A stretch of DNA of 46,717 nucleotides from assembly GCA_038046085.1 (NCBI GenBank), contig JBBSWW010000010.1, positions 1 to 46,717 of the forward strand. The letters are read 5' to 3'. This document shows positions 22,677 to 32,403 of the stretch, in pieces. Both the position numbers and the translations under genes were made by a program. The stretch comes from GW2011-AR18 sp038046085 (GTDB lineage: Archaea; Nanobdellota; Nanobdellia; SCGC-AAA011-G17; GW2011-AR18). Every line of letters starts with the position of its first letter. The first letter of the stretch is position 1. The notes beneath the pieces are model-generated. The model made no database searches. It saw only the letters and a list, made by a program, of their open reading frames with translations, and was not told where the DNA came from.

Positions 22677-23841
22677 TACTAGAATTAAGCATCTTAGAAC
22701 AATTACTTCTAGAAAACCTATCAGTTGATTTAACAATCTTAGACTTATTCTTAACTTTAAAACCAGAATTCAAAATAAGTTCAATCTTAGAGGCAAAATC
22801 TTTAAGATCATAAGGCTTAGCTAACAAACCATTAACATTATTTATAATAATCTCAGAAGGACCTGCTCCATCATCCCATGCAACAACAGGACAACCACAA
22901 GCCATAGCCTCAACTGGAACAATACCGAAATCTTCCTTAACAGAGGGATAAGCAAAAACTTCAGCAAGATTATTCAAAGCAACAAGATCATCATCAGGAA
23001 TGAAACCTAAAAATTTAATATTATTCTCAACTTTTAATTTCTTTGCAATATTAATTAATTCTAATCTATAAAAATCATCAATCTTGCCAGAGAATACAAT
23101 AAGAAAATCCTTATCCTTGAAATATTCCAAAGATTCAACTAATAATTCATAACGTTTATCAGGAATCAACCTGCCATGAGAGATAATAAACTTTTTATTA
23201 ATATTATATTTCTTAAGAACATATTCGCATGATCTCTTAGACAATGGCTTGAAAATACTGTTTATAGTAGGATAACAGACAACAGGCTTAATATTGTAAA
23301 TCTGTTCAGCCCTATTCTTAGTATAAACACTATTGACGAAAACAGCATCAGCATTCTTAACACATTTAATATCATCAGGACGCATCAATCTTCCCAGAAA
23401 AATACCAGAGACAAGAGCAATAGTCCTACCAATATCAAAACCACCAACATACTTCATCCTTTTATCATCCATGTAAAGAAAGTTAGGAGGGTGATGGAGG
23501 TATATAATGTAAGGGATATTATAATTCTTTTTCATGTAGTAACACAACCTAGAACAAAGATAACTATGACTAATAAACAAAGATGAATCCTTATATTTGT
23601 TCAATGAAGCTCTATTAAGAAAAGTCCACATAATCTTCAAGAAACCAAACTTAAGAAATTTACGAGAGTGTTCATTGACTTCAATACCAGGAAACATCTT
23701 CTCTGAAATAGACTTATCAAAAGATGCAAAAGATAGAGAGACATCGAAACTTTTCTTTAAAGATTCAGCCTGAAAACCCATCACTCTCTCAAGACCACCA
23801 AAACCGTGAAGAAAATCATAGATAATAACAACTTTTTTCAT
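22654..23841 (-). CDS. GT4 glycosyltransferase
   Basis: A 395-residue GT-B fold enzyme. The N-terminal acceptor domain begins with a glycine-rich loop, FLHGFGGLERVM. ISHGRLIPDKRYELL (220-234) opens the donor domain, and E303-x7-E311 (KEDFGIVPVEAMACGCPVV) is the GT4 donor-binding signature. The sequence resembles ALG2/WbaZ-type mannosyltransferases that use GDP- or UDP-sugars on lipid-linked acceptors, but the sugar cannot be called. It is the last gene of a six-gene operon and starts within the stop of the methyltransferase gene (ATGA overlap). Confidence 0.85.
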   Translation of the reverse strand: MKKVVIIYDFLHGFGGLERVMGFQAESLKKSFDVSLSFASFDKSISEKMFPGIEVNEHSRKFLKFGFLKIMWTFLNRASLNKYKDSSLFISHSYLCSRLCYYMKKNYNIPYIIYLHHPPNFLYMDDKRMKYVGGFDIGRTIALVSGIFLGRLMRPDDIKCVKNADAVFVNSVYTKNRAEQIYNIKPVVCYPTINSIFKPLSKRSCEYVLKKYNINKKFIISHGRLIPDKRYELLVESLEYFKDKDFLIVFSGKIDDFYRLELINIAKKLKVENNIKFLGFIPDDDLVALNNLAEVFAYPSVKEDFGIVPVEAMACGCPVVAWDDGAGPSEIIINNVNGLLAKPYDLKDFASKIELILNSGFKVKNKSKIVKSTDRFSRSNCSKMLNSSINVLLQK

Positions 23842-24362
23842 TTTAACACCTTCAATTCAGCAATAACCTCAGAAGCAGGAAGAATCCAACAAAAGAACCT
23901 TTCATAAACAGCAGGAGATAAATTAATTATAGGATTCATAAAAAAATTCAAAAAAGTAAAAGACAATCTAGAGAAATTCAGTTTACTATAAACAACAAGG
24001 AATTTAGGAGTATCATAATAACATTTATCTGTGAAGAAATCAAAAGTGAAATAAGAAAAATATCTCTTATGAGTAGGATCACGATAATTAACACCACAAG
24101 AGAAATGAGGAACATGAATCCTGATAATACCATTAGGCTTAGTAATACGATGAAGTTCTCTCATAACTTTAATAAGATCATCAACATGCTCAAGAATATG
24201 AGAACAGAAAACCTCATCAAACTCATTATTCTTAAAAGGATAGGGAAACTTATTCAAAGAATGGACAACATCTACACCTTTCAATTTAAGGTCATCAAGA
24301 TTAACCCAACCTTCAGATTTAGGTTTTATATCCGGACCACATCCAATATTCAATTTTTTCAT
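23838..24362 (-). CDS. Class I SAM-dependent methyltransferase (glycan operon)
   Basis: About 174 residues. KKLNIGCGPD (2-11) is the SAM-binding motif I. NLDDL follows, and the region FDEVFCSHILEHVDDL marks a UbiE/type-11-like methyltransferase. IRIHVPHFSCGVNYRDP and HKRYFSYFTFDFF are typical of proteins encoded in polysaccharide clusters. I chose ATG 24362 because it overlaps the stop of the upstream gene as ATGA, like other junctions in this operon; an upstream start 7 codons earlier is possible. It probably methylates a sugar of the lipid-linked glycan. Confidence 0.78.
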   Translation of the reverse strand: MKKLNIGCGPDIKPKSEGWVNLDDLKLKGVDVVHSLNKFPYPFKNNEFDEVFCSHILEHVDDLIKVMRELHRITKPNGIIRIHVPHFSCGVNYRDPTHKRYFSYFTFDFFTDKCYYDTPKFLVVYSKLNFSRLSFTFLNFFMNPIINLSPAVYERFFCWILPASEVIAELKVLK

Positions 24363-25294
24363 CTTTGAGCCCTCATAAGCCAACCTTTTTCTGTTGATAA
24401 ATTACGATTCTTGAATTTAGAGACAACAGACCCATAAATAAAGATTATTATCCACAAGAATAGAGAAAAAGCAGCTTTAAATGAACGAGTTTTATGAATA
24501 TTTAAGATATAAAAGAACAATAAAGGAATATAAAAATTGAAAAAATTAATATGAACATTATATTTAGAGAAAACCTGATCACGAGCCTTAGCTGTCCTTG
24601 TTTTCTGTTTAAGAATATCCTTAAAAGACATAGTATAAGTAAGAGTGTGCATCCTAGGAAGCTTAGGATTATCAACTACAACAACATTATAATCATTATT
24701 CAAAATTTCTAAAGACCTTTCAAAATCATCACCTAAAGTTGTATTCTCTTTGTATAATCTTTTTCTGAAGACATTAACTAAAAAAGGAAAACCATTCTTA
24801 GAATCAACAATCCTTAAACCATTTTTAACATTAGTATATCTTTTCTTAAGGAATTCAATCCACAAAAAATTACCATAAAGGTTTCCAAGATATGCAAGAG
24901 AATTATTTTTAATACCGGTCTCGTACTCAATAGGAAAAGATTCTGCAACACCACCAACTATAGGATCATCAAACCATGAAATCATCAACTCAAAGTCTTC
25001 AGGATTATTAACTTTGAAAATCCAGTCAGCATCATGGACAATAATAATCTCAGATTTAGCTAACTTAATAATCTTATTAATAACAGCATGCTTACCTTTT
25101 CTTTCATTAAGATGAACATGCTTGACAAATTTGTACTTATCAACAATACTAGAAGTTTTATCTGTAGAACCATCATTACCTACAATGACTTCAATATTAG
25201 GAAAAGATTTTTTAAGATTTTTTAAATTATCAAGAACTTCAGCAATATGCTTTTCCTCATTATGCGCTGCAATCAAAAAAGTTACTTTTTTCAT
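24359..25294 (-). CDS. GT2 glycosyltransferase with C-terminal membrane helices
   Basis: A 311-residue GT2 enzyme. VTFLIAAHNEEKHI opens the GT-A fold. VIVGNDGSTDKTSS and IIVHDADWIF give the nucleotide- and metal-binding motifs, and TTLGDDFERSLEIL resembles the catalytic base region. KQKTRTAKARDQVF corresponds to the R/K-rich acceptor segment. Two hydrophobic helices near the C-terminus (FYIPLLFFYILNI; FSLFLWIIIFIYGSVV) anchor it. The start overlaps the stop of the upstream GT2 gene by 4 bases. It is similar in layout to the plus-strand GT2 enzyme at 20283. Confidence 0.83.
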   Translation of the reverse strand: MKKVTFLIAAHNEEKHIAEVLDNLKNLKKSFPNIEVIVGNDGSTDKTSSIVDKYKFVKHVHLNERKGKHAVINKIIKLAKSEIIIVHDADWIFKVNNPEDFELMISWFDDPIVGGVAESFPIEYETGIKNNSLAYLGNLYGNFLWIEFLKKRYTNVKNGLRIVDSKNGFPFLVNVFRKRLYKENTTLGDDFERSLEILNNDYNVVVVDNPKLPRMHTLTYTMSFKDILKQKTRTAKARDQVFSKYNVHINFFNFYIPLLFFYILNIHKTRSFKAAFSLFLWIIIFIYGSVVSKFKNRNLSTEKGWLMRAQR

Positions 25295-26031
25295 AGTTTA
25301 TCATAAATCTTAACAATGAACTTAAATGGGGAATATATTAATCTTAGCCTTACAATAGCCAAGAACATCTCTTTAGAGGCTTTCTTAACATTAAGACTTG
25401 AACCAGGAGAGTCACTCCAAACAGTTGGAATTTCCTTAATAGAAAAACCATTTCTCTTGAACTGATATAATAAATCAACATCAAAAGCCCAACGAGTAAT
25501 ACCTAAATGAGGAAGAACTGATTTTAATGAAGATTTCTTGAATAATTTTGCCCCACATTGAGAGTCATGGACCTCAATACCGAAAAATAACCTTACTAAA
25601 AAATTAAAAGTTCTTGAAGCAATCCTTCTAACAATAGGCTGTTGAGGACTAACTTCAGCACCATCAATCCAACGAGATGCAATAATAGAATCAAAACCGT
25701 CAATATTCTTAACAAGTTCATAATAAGCATCAGGCTTAGTAGAATCATCAGCATCAACAAAACCAATCAATTTTCCATTAGCAGATTTAAAACCTTCAAT
25801 AACTGCTCTGCCTTTACCAATAGCATCATCAAAATTAATATATCTTATTGATTTATATTTTTTAGATAATTTTTTAACAACACCAAGAGTGTTATCCTTG
25901 CAACCATTAAGAACAACAACAATCTCGTAATTTTTCTTATAAACATTATTAAAAAACAGAGAATAATCAGAGAGAGTGGAAGATATCCTTTTCTCTTCAT
26001 TATATGCTGGTATTATTATTGAGAGTTCCAT
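25291..26031 (-). CDS. Polyprenyl-phosphate glycosyltransferase (GT2, Alg5/DPM1-like)
   Basis: A 246-residue GT2 enzyme resembling dolichyl-phosphate glucosyl/mannosyltransferases. LSIIIPAYNEEKRI opens it. VVLNGCKDNT, GKGRAVIEGF and GFVDADDSTKP (D-x-D) follow, then DSQCGAKLFKKSSL, a hallmark of the Alg5-like group, and WAFDVDLLYQFKRNG. It has no long C-terminal membrane domain. Its likely product is a polyprenyl-phosphate sugar, the donor needed by the GT-C enzymes in this window. The gene overlaps the end of the flippase gene by 32 bases and the next GT2 gene by 4. Confidence 0.83.
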   Translation of the reverse strand: MELSIIIPAYNEEKRISSTLSDYSLFFNNVYKKNYEIVVVLNGCKDNTLGVVKKLSKKYKSIRYINFDDAIGKGRAVIEGFKSANGKLIGFVDADDSTKPDAYYELVKNIDGFDSIIASRWIDGAEVSPQQPIVRRIASRTFNFLVRLFFGIEVHDSQCGAKLFKKSSLKSVLPHLGITRWAFDVDLLYQFKRNGFSIKEIPTVWSDSPGSSLNVKKASKEMFLAIVRLRLIYSPFKFIVKIYDKL

Positions 26032-27274
26032 ATTTATTCTTATATAAAGTATAAGATAACATCAATATAAACATTATCATCATGACAATACTAAGAGAAT
26101 TAATAACCTGTTTCAAAGAATCATGAAATAATACAATAGAGACTATTTCAATTATATTAAAAAATAATAAAATAAATATAAAACTAATCCTGTTAACAGA
26201 TAGATTATATAAAGCCAAAAGATATGACAATGAAAAAAATGACATCAATAAAGCAAAATGAGCAATATAAGATGCTATCTCAAGATATTCATAACCAAAT
26301 AATAACATGACAATAAGTTTAGGAAGAACAAAATAACCAATAGTAATAGCTGCAGAAATAAGAGCAACAATCAATAATGCCTTATTAAGAATATGAACAT
26401 TAGGTTTTTTCATAGCATCCATCTCAGCAACCTTAGGGAACATAACCATAGAAATTGATAATGAGGCAAAGAAGACTATACGTCCAAGAAGAGATGCAGC
26501 AGCATAAAAACCTGATGATAGATCATTAAAATAATGCTTTACAAGAATAACGTCAAGACTGTAGAAAGCTGTAAGGGACAACATAGTAAGAAGAACAGGA
26601 AAAGAATATTTGTAAATAGACTTAATTTCAATATCTTCTGATTTTTTTGAATAACTTTTACCAAGCCAGAAAAATGAGGCAATTAATGGAATGACATAAG
26701 ATAATATTATACCAATAATAGCACCACTAAGACCAAAACCTAAAAGCACAAGGATAAAACCAAAAATTAATTTAGAAAAAGCTTCAATTACAATATTAAT
26801 ACCAAGAGGCTTGAAAGTCTGATATCCCTGGAAAAAACCTCTGTTTACTGGAAGCAATAAAACAAAAGGTATGAGTATAGATATTATGAAAAGATTGTGA
26901 GTGCTTATATTTATGAAGCTTGCAATAAATGGTGATATAATTATAAATAAAACAAGTGAAACAATACTAAGGATAAATAATTTCTTCAGAGAATAATAAA
27001 AAAGATATTTTATTTTATTTTCCTGACCATTAGCCTTGAATTTTGCAACAAATTTAGATATAGTAGTCTGGATAACATTGAAAGGAACCAATAATATATA
27101 CAATAAAGATAGAATAGCACCTAAAGCACCATAATCAGCAGGACCTAAAATACGACCCATGCCTAAGTGATAAATATAACCAGAAGCATTAGCTATCATA
27201 GTAGCTGTAAAAAGAATAATACCATCTCTAATAAGAGAATCATTCTTATCATATTTGAAAAATTTTTTAATCAT
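26000..27274 (-). CDS. Polysaccharide flippase (Wzx/MurJ-like, MOP superfamily)
   Basis: A membrane protein of about 424 residues with 12 or more hydrophobic helices. YHLGMGRILGPADYGALGAI near residue 40 is the typical N-terminal signature of the oligosaccharide flippases. MFPKVAEMDAMKK in the middle also matches. It should move a lipid-linked glycan from the inner to the outer face of the membrane. I chose ATG 27274, which overlaps the upstream stop as ATGA; an ATG two codons earlier (27280) is also possible. It follows the Alg7-like transferase and precedes the GT2 genes, fitting a complete lipid-linked assembly line. Confidence 0.85.
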   Translation of the reverse strand: MIKKFFKYDKNDSLIRDGIILFTATMIANASGYIYHLGMGRILGPADYGALGAILSLLYILLVPFNVIQTTISKFVAKFKANGQENKIKYLFYYSLKKLFILSIVSLVLFIIISPFIASFINISTHNLFIISILIPFVLLLPVNRGFFQGYQTFKPLGINIVIEAFSKLIFGFILVLLGFGLSGAIIGIILSYVIPLIASFFWLGKSYSKKSEDIEIKSIYKYSFPVLLTMLSLTAFYSLDVILVKHYFNDLSSGFYAAASLLGRIVFFASLSISMVMFPKVAEMDAMKKPNVHILNKALLIVALISAAITIGYFVLPKLIVMLLFGYEYLEIASYIAHFALLMSFFSLSYLLALYNLSVNRISFIFILLFFNIIEIVSIVLFHDSLKQVINSLSIVMMIMFILMLSYTLYKNKYGTLNNNTSI

Positions 27275-28278
27275 ATCCATATCAAACTCGAGATTATAAG
27301 TTCCATAACAATGAAAGAGTAAACAATCTGATTTTCTGTAAATCTTCCAGTCCTAGTAAAAAGATGAGTCAAAGAGTAAACATTCTTTCCATGAAGAGAC
27401 ATTATCTTACCATTCTTATAATAACCATAATTGTTAGCATGCAATCTAGCCCTAGACTTCAATATCAATTCAAGAATAAAAGGGATACTACATATAATAG
27501 CAGCTCTCTCAAGATTACCAACAATAGCAATAACAGCAATAACAGCACCAAGCAAGTATGTCAACGAATCACCAGGAAGAATCTTAGCTGGAGACTTAGT
27601 ATAGATAAAAAATGCTAGAAGAGAACAGAAAGTCAACAAAGCAATCAATGCAGCAACATAAGACTGATTAACGTAAGCGTAAAGACCAAGCATACCAGTG
27701 TAAACAATACCCATACCAGTCTCTAATCCATTAAAACCTGCAAGCATATTTACCATGTTAGAAGATCCCACAAAACCAAGAGGCACAAGAATCAGAGCAT
27801 AGAAAATGCCAAAATCAACAACACCAATAAAAGGGAGACCCATATCTGTAGTACCAATCTTAATAACCATAAGGGGAACAGCAGCTATAAGAGTGAGCAA
27901 GGGTTTTTGCCATTGTTTCAAACCAACAGAACCATCATGAGATTTATCAATAACAAGATCATCAAGAAAACCAATAATAGTAACTGTAAGTATAGAGAGA
28001 GCTGCACTAAATAATACAACGAGATTATAGTTATTCAAGACCAGACCAATAGTTGTAAATCCAGAAAAAAAAGTCCTTACGAACAAGAATAACATCAATC
28101 CTGCCATGATACCAAACAACACCACTAAACCACCAGAGATAGGAACTAAAGGCTTAGACTCCTTATTCTGATCCTTGACAACAAGACCAATCTTCTTTAA
28201 ATAACGAATAAGCCATGGTGTGATAAATAATACTACAAAGAAGCTGAATAACCCATATAAAAATACAAAATATTTCAT
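27271..28278 (-). CDS. GlcNAc-1-phosphate transferase (Alg7/AglH-like)
   Basis: A 335-residue polytopic enzyme of the polyprenyl-phosphate N-acetylhexosamine-1-phosphate transferase family, which starts lipid-linked glycan synthesis. PISGGLVVLFG (46-56) is followed by GFLDDLVI (103-110) with the metal-binding DD. NMVNMLAGFNGLETG (174-188) is the hallmark of the eukaryotic/archaeal Alg7 group, where bacterial WecA/MraY have a DGLDGL-type sequence. ILPGDSLTYLLGA and a late HANNYGYYKNGKI loop complete the set. It is the first gene of the six-gene operon. Its promoter is minus-strand AGAAAGCTTTTTAATC, about 28300-28316. Confidence 0.87.
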   Translation of the reverse strand: MKYFVFLYGLFSFFVVLFITPWLIRYLKKIGLVVKDQNKESKPLVPISGGLVVLFGIMAGLMLFLFVRTFFSGFTTIGLVLNNYNLVVLFSAALSILTVTIIGFLDDLVIDKSHDGSVGLKQWQKPLLTLIAAVPLMVIKIGTTDMGLPFIGVVDFGIFYALILVPLGFVGSSNMVNMLAGFNGLETGMGIVYTGMLGLYAYVNQSYVAALIALLTFCSLLAFFIYTKSPAKILPGDSLTYLLGAVIAVIAIVGNLERAAIICSIPFILELILKSRARLHANNYGYYKNGKIMSLHGKNVYSLTHLFTRTGRFTENQIVYSFIVMELIISSLIWI

Positions 28279-28350
28279 AAGAATAGGGCTGGATTTAAGA
28301 TTAAAAAGCTTTCTAAATAAGATTATAAATATATTGCTATTAATGAGTAC

Positions 28351-28659
28351 ATGACAAATGATAAATCTCTTGATGAAATGACAGATAAAGATCTTGGATT
28401 ATTAATGGATGATATTAGTGAAACACTAGAAAGAGCAAGAAAAATTATTGAAAACGTTGAAAATAGAATTGATGAAACAACAAGACATGTTAGAGAAGTA
28501 AATGAGCAAGCTGAAAGATATAGGACTGATAGACTAGAAATTTTTATGGCAGAACTTGAATCCAGAAATATCGAAACTCCTCAATTCATCCGATACCTAA
28601 TGATAGCACACTATAAAGATTTTCGTGCAACAGCAAATAGAGATTATAAACTGAATTAA
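28351..28659 (+). CDS. Unrecognised coiled-coil protein (102 residues)
   Basis: This small soluble protein has a long central coiled coil (LMDDISETLERARKIIENV, ENRIDETTRHVREVNEQAE), flanked by an acidic start and a short C-terminal helix. There are no cysteines, signal peptide or membrane segment. A TATA box (attataaata, about 28322-28331) lies 20-29 bases before the ATG. The next small gene starts 1 base after the stop, so the two form a pair. The function is unknown. Confidence 0.55.
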   Translation: MTNDKSLDEMTDKDLGLLMDDISETLERARKIIENVENRIDETTRHVREVNEQAERYRTDRLEIFMAELESRNIETPQFIRYLMIAHYKDFRATANRDYKLN

Positions 28660-28660
28660 A

Positions 28661-28864
28661 ATGGAAAATAGAGAAGACATAACATTAGAGGATCTAGGAA
28701 TTGCAGAATGTGAAACTCTTTTCCCAGAATATACAGATAGATTATTATTCTTTGAGAGAGAACTAAACAAAAGGCAAGATTATACAGATATAATAAAATT
28801 TGGAATGTGCCTATATTATTCAGAGTGGGATAAACTTTATTCTAATACAGATTATCAAAATTAA
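28661..28864 (+). CDS. Unrecognised small acidic protein (67 residues)
   Basis: The ATG is 1 base after the stop of the coiled-coil gene, so translation is probably coupled. The 67 residues are acidic and aromatic-rich (LFPEYTDRLLFFERELN, FGMCLYYSEWDKLYSN), probably helical, and without recognisable motifs. It might be a partner of the preceding coiled-coil protein. It is followed after 42 bases by a large GT-C-like gene on the same strand. Confidence 0.5.
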   Translation: MENREDITLEDLGIAECETLFPEYTDRLLFFERELNKRQDYTDIIKFGMCLYYSEWDKLYSNTDYQN

Positions 28865-28906
28865 AAAATAAAAAGTCTTATAATAAAGAATTCCAGCAAT
28901 AAACTC

Positions 28907-30919
28907 ATGAAGGAATACCAAAAAAATATAATAGCAGTAATAATCATTGTAATTGTAGGACTATTAATTTTCAGAGAGATGTTTACAAATGAAGGATTCC
29001 TAATAAAATCAGACAATCCAGTACATATGATAGAAGCTAAATATCTGGCTGATGAGATAATACCTGAACATAAATGGATCAATGGATGGTATCCCTATGA
29101 ATATGCAGGACAACCAATACAGGTCTATACATACCAACTTGGAATATGGCTAGTAGTATTAATATATTATCTTGGAATAAATATTTTTTTAGCTTACAAA
29201 ATAGCTTTTTTCATAGCAGCTTTATTACCTGCAATAGCATTATATTTTATATTAAGAAAAAGATATGGAATAATCCCTGCATTAATAACAGGAACATTTT
29301 TTTTATTCCAAAGAGACTATACGAAATTATATTTAGCAGGAATGTGGAGCCAGGCAATAGGAATAGCATTATTAATCATAACAATATATTTATTAGATAA
29401 ATATTCAGATAAAATCAACTTAAAAAGAAGCCTTACTTTAGGAATAATATTTGCATTAATAATATTAGCACACCCTTTTGTTACAATAACAGCAATATAC
29501 TTAATAGGAACAGCAGCAATAATAAATGCTTTAAAAACAAAAAATTATACAAACATAAAATATTATTTATTAATAGGTATAACAGGAATAATACTTACAT
29601 TATTTTATTTATATCCTTACTTTGAAACTTCCGGGTGGTATTTAACAGAATACGGGTGGGGACTAGGTGATAACATTATTGATATATTATACACATTAAC
29701 AGGTATGTTCCTAGGACTAAAACCTCACACAATAGTATTTACACCAATAATAAATGGACAATATACAACTGCAATCACAGAATTAGTAAAAAGCATATAC
29801 CAAAATCTTCCAGTATTATTAATAGACTTGTTTTTCATAATAGGACTAGTCTACTACAGAAAAGAAAAAAACAAAGAGGAAAAAAAATTATTATATTTAG
29901 TCTTAATATTCATAATAATAAGTCTTATACTAGGAACAGGATTCTGGTACTTATTTGATTTCGGAAGGAAAATACCATTATTCGGTGCAGCACTAAGCTA
30001 CAGATTTGTATATTACGCAAAAACAGGATTATTCATAATAGCAGCATATGGATTGTATAAAACAATAAATAACCACAAAGAAAAAATAAGAAAAATAAGC
30101 TATCTAATATTAGGAATTATAATAATAGGACTTATATTAGGCAGCTATAAAGCGCCAGAAAGTTATACAGAAACATCAGGAACAACAGCACTGTATGAAG
30201 AGACAATTACAATGTGGAAATACCTTGAACATAATACTGACAAGAATGCCAGAATACTAAACCAAAATACCTATGGAAATATACAAGAACCATCAATCAC
30301 ATACGATGCCATGCTCTCACCAATGGCAAACTATTATAATGGACTGAATTATATAGGGAGCTGGTACACAACAGTATATCCATTAGAAAACAAATTCAAT
30401 ACAGAAGACAATAAAATATTCGGAATAAAAATAGAAGAAATAACAGAAGAAGAATTGAAAAAAAACCTTGAAATATATAATGCAAAATATATCATAACAT
30501 TAAATAATGAATGGGATAATAAACTTAAAAATTTTAAAACATTAAAAGAGATATACAGAAGCGAAAATTATGCAGTATATGACTATGAAACATATAAACC
30601 AGAATGGATAATATCTAAAAATAAAATAGATTATACTATAAATAATTTTAATGACCAAGATATAAAAATAAAAATAAATAATTTACACCAGCAAAATAAT
30701 ATTGTAATAAAAATAGCAGAACATCCTTACTGGAAAGCATACATAAATGAAAAAGAAATTGAAGTAAACAGTGATGAGAATAAACTTATTAAAATAGAAA
30801 TACCTGAAGGAGAATATGAATTAGATATAAAATATCAACCTAGAAAAATAAAATATGTATTACTAAGTTTTATAGGGCTGATATCATTAATAATATTAAA
30901 TAGATATAGAAGCATATAA
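28907..30919 (+). CDS. Large GT-C-like membrane protein (PTPS-related/YfhO-like)
   Basis: A 670-residue polytopic membrane protein. The first outer loop has IKSDNPVHMIEAKYL and then NGWYPYEYAGQPIQVYTYQL, matching the membrane family called 6-pyruvoyl-tetrahydropterin-synthase-related, which is GT-C-like. About 11-12 helices follow, to residue 420. The C-terminal outer domain ends in beta strands (HPYWKAYINEKEIEV, IEIPEGEYELDIKYQ) and a last helix, like YfhO glycosyltransferases. It probably transfers a sugar from a polyprenyl-phosphate donor outside the cell. It is the first of three plus-strand genes that also encode two radical SAM enzymes. Confidence 0.65.
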   Translation: MKEYQKNIIAVIIIVIVGLLIFREMFTNEGFLIKSDNPVHMIEAKYLADEIIPEHKWINGWYPYEYAGQPIQVYTYQLGIWLVVLIYYLGINIFLAYKIAFFIAALLPAIALYFILRKRYGIIPALITGTFFLFQRDYTKLYLAGMWSQAIGIALLIITIYLLDKYSDKINLKRSLTLGIIFALIILAHPFVTITAIYLIGTAAIINALKTKNYTNIKYYLLIGITGIILTLFYLYPYFETSGWYLTEYGWGLGDNIIDILYTLTGMFLGLKPHTIVFTPIINGQYTTAITELVKSIYQNLPVLLIDLFFIIGLVYYRKEKNKEEKKLLYLVLIFIIISLILGTGFWYLFDFGRKIPLFGAALSYRFVYYAKTGLFIIAAYGLYKTINNHKEKIRKISYLILGIIIIGLILGSYKAPESYTETSGTTALYEETITMWKYLEHNTDKNARILNQNTYGNIQEPSITYDAMLSPMANYYNGLNYIGSWYTTVYPLENKFNTEDNKIFGIKIEEITEEELKKNLEIYNAKYIITLNNEWDNKLKNFKTLKEIYRSENYAVYDYETYKPEWIISKNKIDYTINNFNDQDIKIKINNLHQQNNIVIKIAEHPYWKAYINEKEIEVNSDENKLIKIEIPEGEYELDIKYQPRKIKYVLLSFIGLISLIILNRYRSI

Positions 30920-30968
30920 AATATTTATACACCAAAAGCATTATAAATTATCCAACTTATCCTAAGAT

Positions 30969-32360
30969 ATGAAAGTAGCACTAGTACTACCACCACATTC
31001 TTTTGAAGAAAGGTATAATAAAGCAATAGCAAAAGCAGCAGGGACATTTCCGCCACTAGGAATACTATACATAGGAGCAGTACTAGAAAAAGCAGGACAT
31101 AAAGTAATAGTCTTAGATGGATCAATGAAAGATATTTTTGAGATAAATGAAGCAATATACAAATTTGAACCAGATATAATAGCAGTAAATGTAATGACAT
31201 TCTTATGGGACAAAGTTAAAACATGGACAATGGACATGAAAGCAAAATATCCAAAAGTCTTCATAGCAGCAGGAGGACACCATGTCACACAGATAAAAGA
31301 AAAAGCACTAATAGAATGCGACTCTATAGATGCAATATTATTAGGAGAGGCAGAGTTTGCAATGGATAATCTGGCAAATGCACTAGAAAAAGGAAAAGAA
31401 TTAGCAGGAATGACAGGTATAATAACAAGGAACAAAGATGGAAAAATAATATCAGGGCCACCGGCACCAAGACTAGAAAATTTAGATGAGATACCATTTC
31501 CAGCAAGACATTTACTAAACATACATGATTATGTGCCAGCACTAGAACAATACAGAAGATTACCAGTAACAAACATGATAACAACAAGAGGATGCCCATA
31601 TAAATGCATATTCTGCTCATCAGGAAACACAAAAGCATATTACAGATCACCACAGAATGTATTAGAAGAGATAAAAGTCCTAGTAAACAAATATGGAATA
31701 AAAGATATAACATTCTGGGATGATACATTTACATTAAACAAAAAAAGAGTATTAGAACTAATGGAATTAATAAAAAAGGAAAAATTAGACCTTATATGGT
31801 GCTGCAATTCAAGAGTAAACACACTAGACAGAGAATTATTAAAAGAGATGTCAGAAGCAGGGTGCTGGAAAATATTCTTTGGAGTAGAATCAATGAACCA
31901 AAAACAACTAAATACATTAAAAAAAGGGGTATTAGCCCCACAGATACATGCAGCAATAAAAGGATGCAAAGAATTTGGAATAGAAAGCGAATGTTCATTC
32001 ATATTTGGAATACCTGGAGAGACATATCAAGAGGGATTACAGACAATAGAAGAAATAAAAAAATTAGATCCTGATTATGCAAAATTCTTCCCAATGACAC
32101 CATTACCAGGAACAGAATTTGATAGTATAGCAGCAAGCACAGGAACAATAGTAGACAATGACTTAAGCAAAAGAACAGAAAACCAGATGGTATATGTACC
32201 AAATACAATGAAAGCAGAGGAACTACAATCATTATTAAAAATAGCATATAAAAAATTCTATTTTAGACCAACATATGTTGCAAAAAGAGTGCTGAAACTG
32301 CGTTCTATTGAAGATATAAAGAAAGCATGGAAAGGTGTAAGAGCAGTAGCCTCAATCTGA
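30969..32360 (+). CDS. B12-binding-domain radical SAM enzyme
   Basis: A 463-residue protein with an N-terminal Rossmann-like cobalamin-binding domain (KVALVLPPHS, GILYIGAVLEKAGHKVIVLD, ILLGEAEF) and a radical SAM domain. The cluster cysteines are C209, C213 and C216 (RGCPYKCIFC). WDDTFTLNKKRVLEL and ESECSFIFGIPGET are typical of the BchE/HpnJ-like class B methyltransferase group. The DxHxxG cobalamin-ligand motif is not visible, so the cofactor may bind base-off or be lost. Relatives methylate unactivated carbons or rearrange lipid and sugar carbons. Neighbouring glycan genes suggest a lipid or sugar substrate, which is inference. Confidence 0.8.
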   Translation: MKVALVLPPHSFEERYNKAIAKAAGTFPPLGILYIGAVLEKAGHKVIVLDGSMKDIFEINEAIYKFEPDIIAVNVMTFLWDKVKTWTMDMKAKYPKVFIAAGGHHVTQIKEKALIECDSIDAILLGEAEFAMDNLANALEKGKELAGMTGIITRNKDGKIISGPPAPRLENLDEIPFPARHLLNIHDYVPALEQYRRLPVTNMITTRGCPYKCIFCSSGNTKAYYRSPQNVLEEIKVLVNKYGIKDITFWDDTFTLNKKRVLELMELIKKEKLDLIWCCNSRVNTLDRELLKEMSEAGCWKIFFGVESMNQKQLNTLKKGVLAPQIHAAIKGCKEFGIESECSFIFGIPGETYQEGLQTIEEIKKLDPDYAKFFPMTPLPGTEFDSIAASTGTIVDNDLSKRTENQMVYVPNTMKAEELQSLLKIAYKKFYFRPTYVAKRVLKLRSIEDIKKAWKGVRAVASI

Positions 32361-32403
32361 TTCAGTTAACTATAAAAACCTCATAAAATTAACAATTAAA
32401 ACC

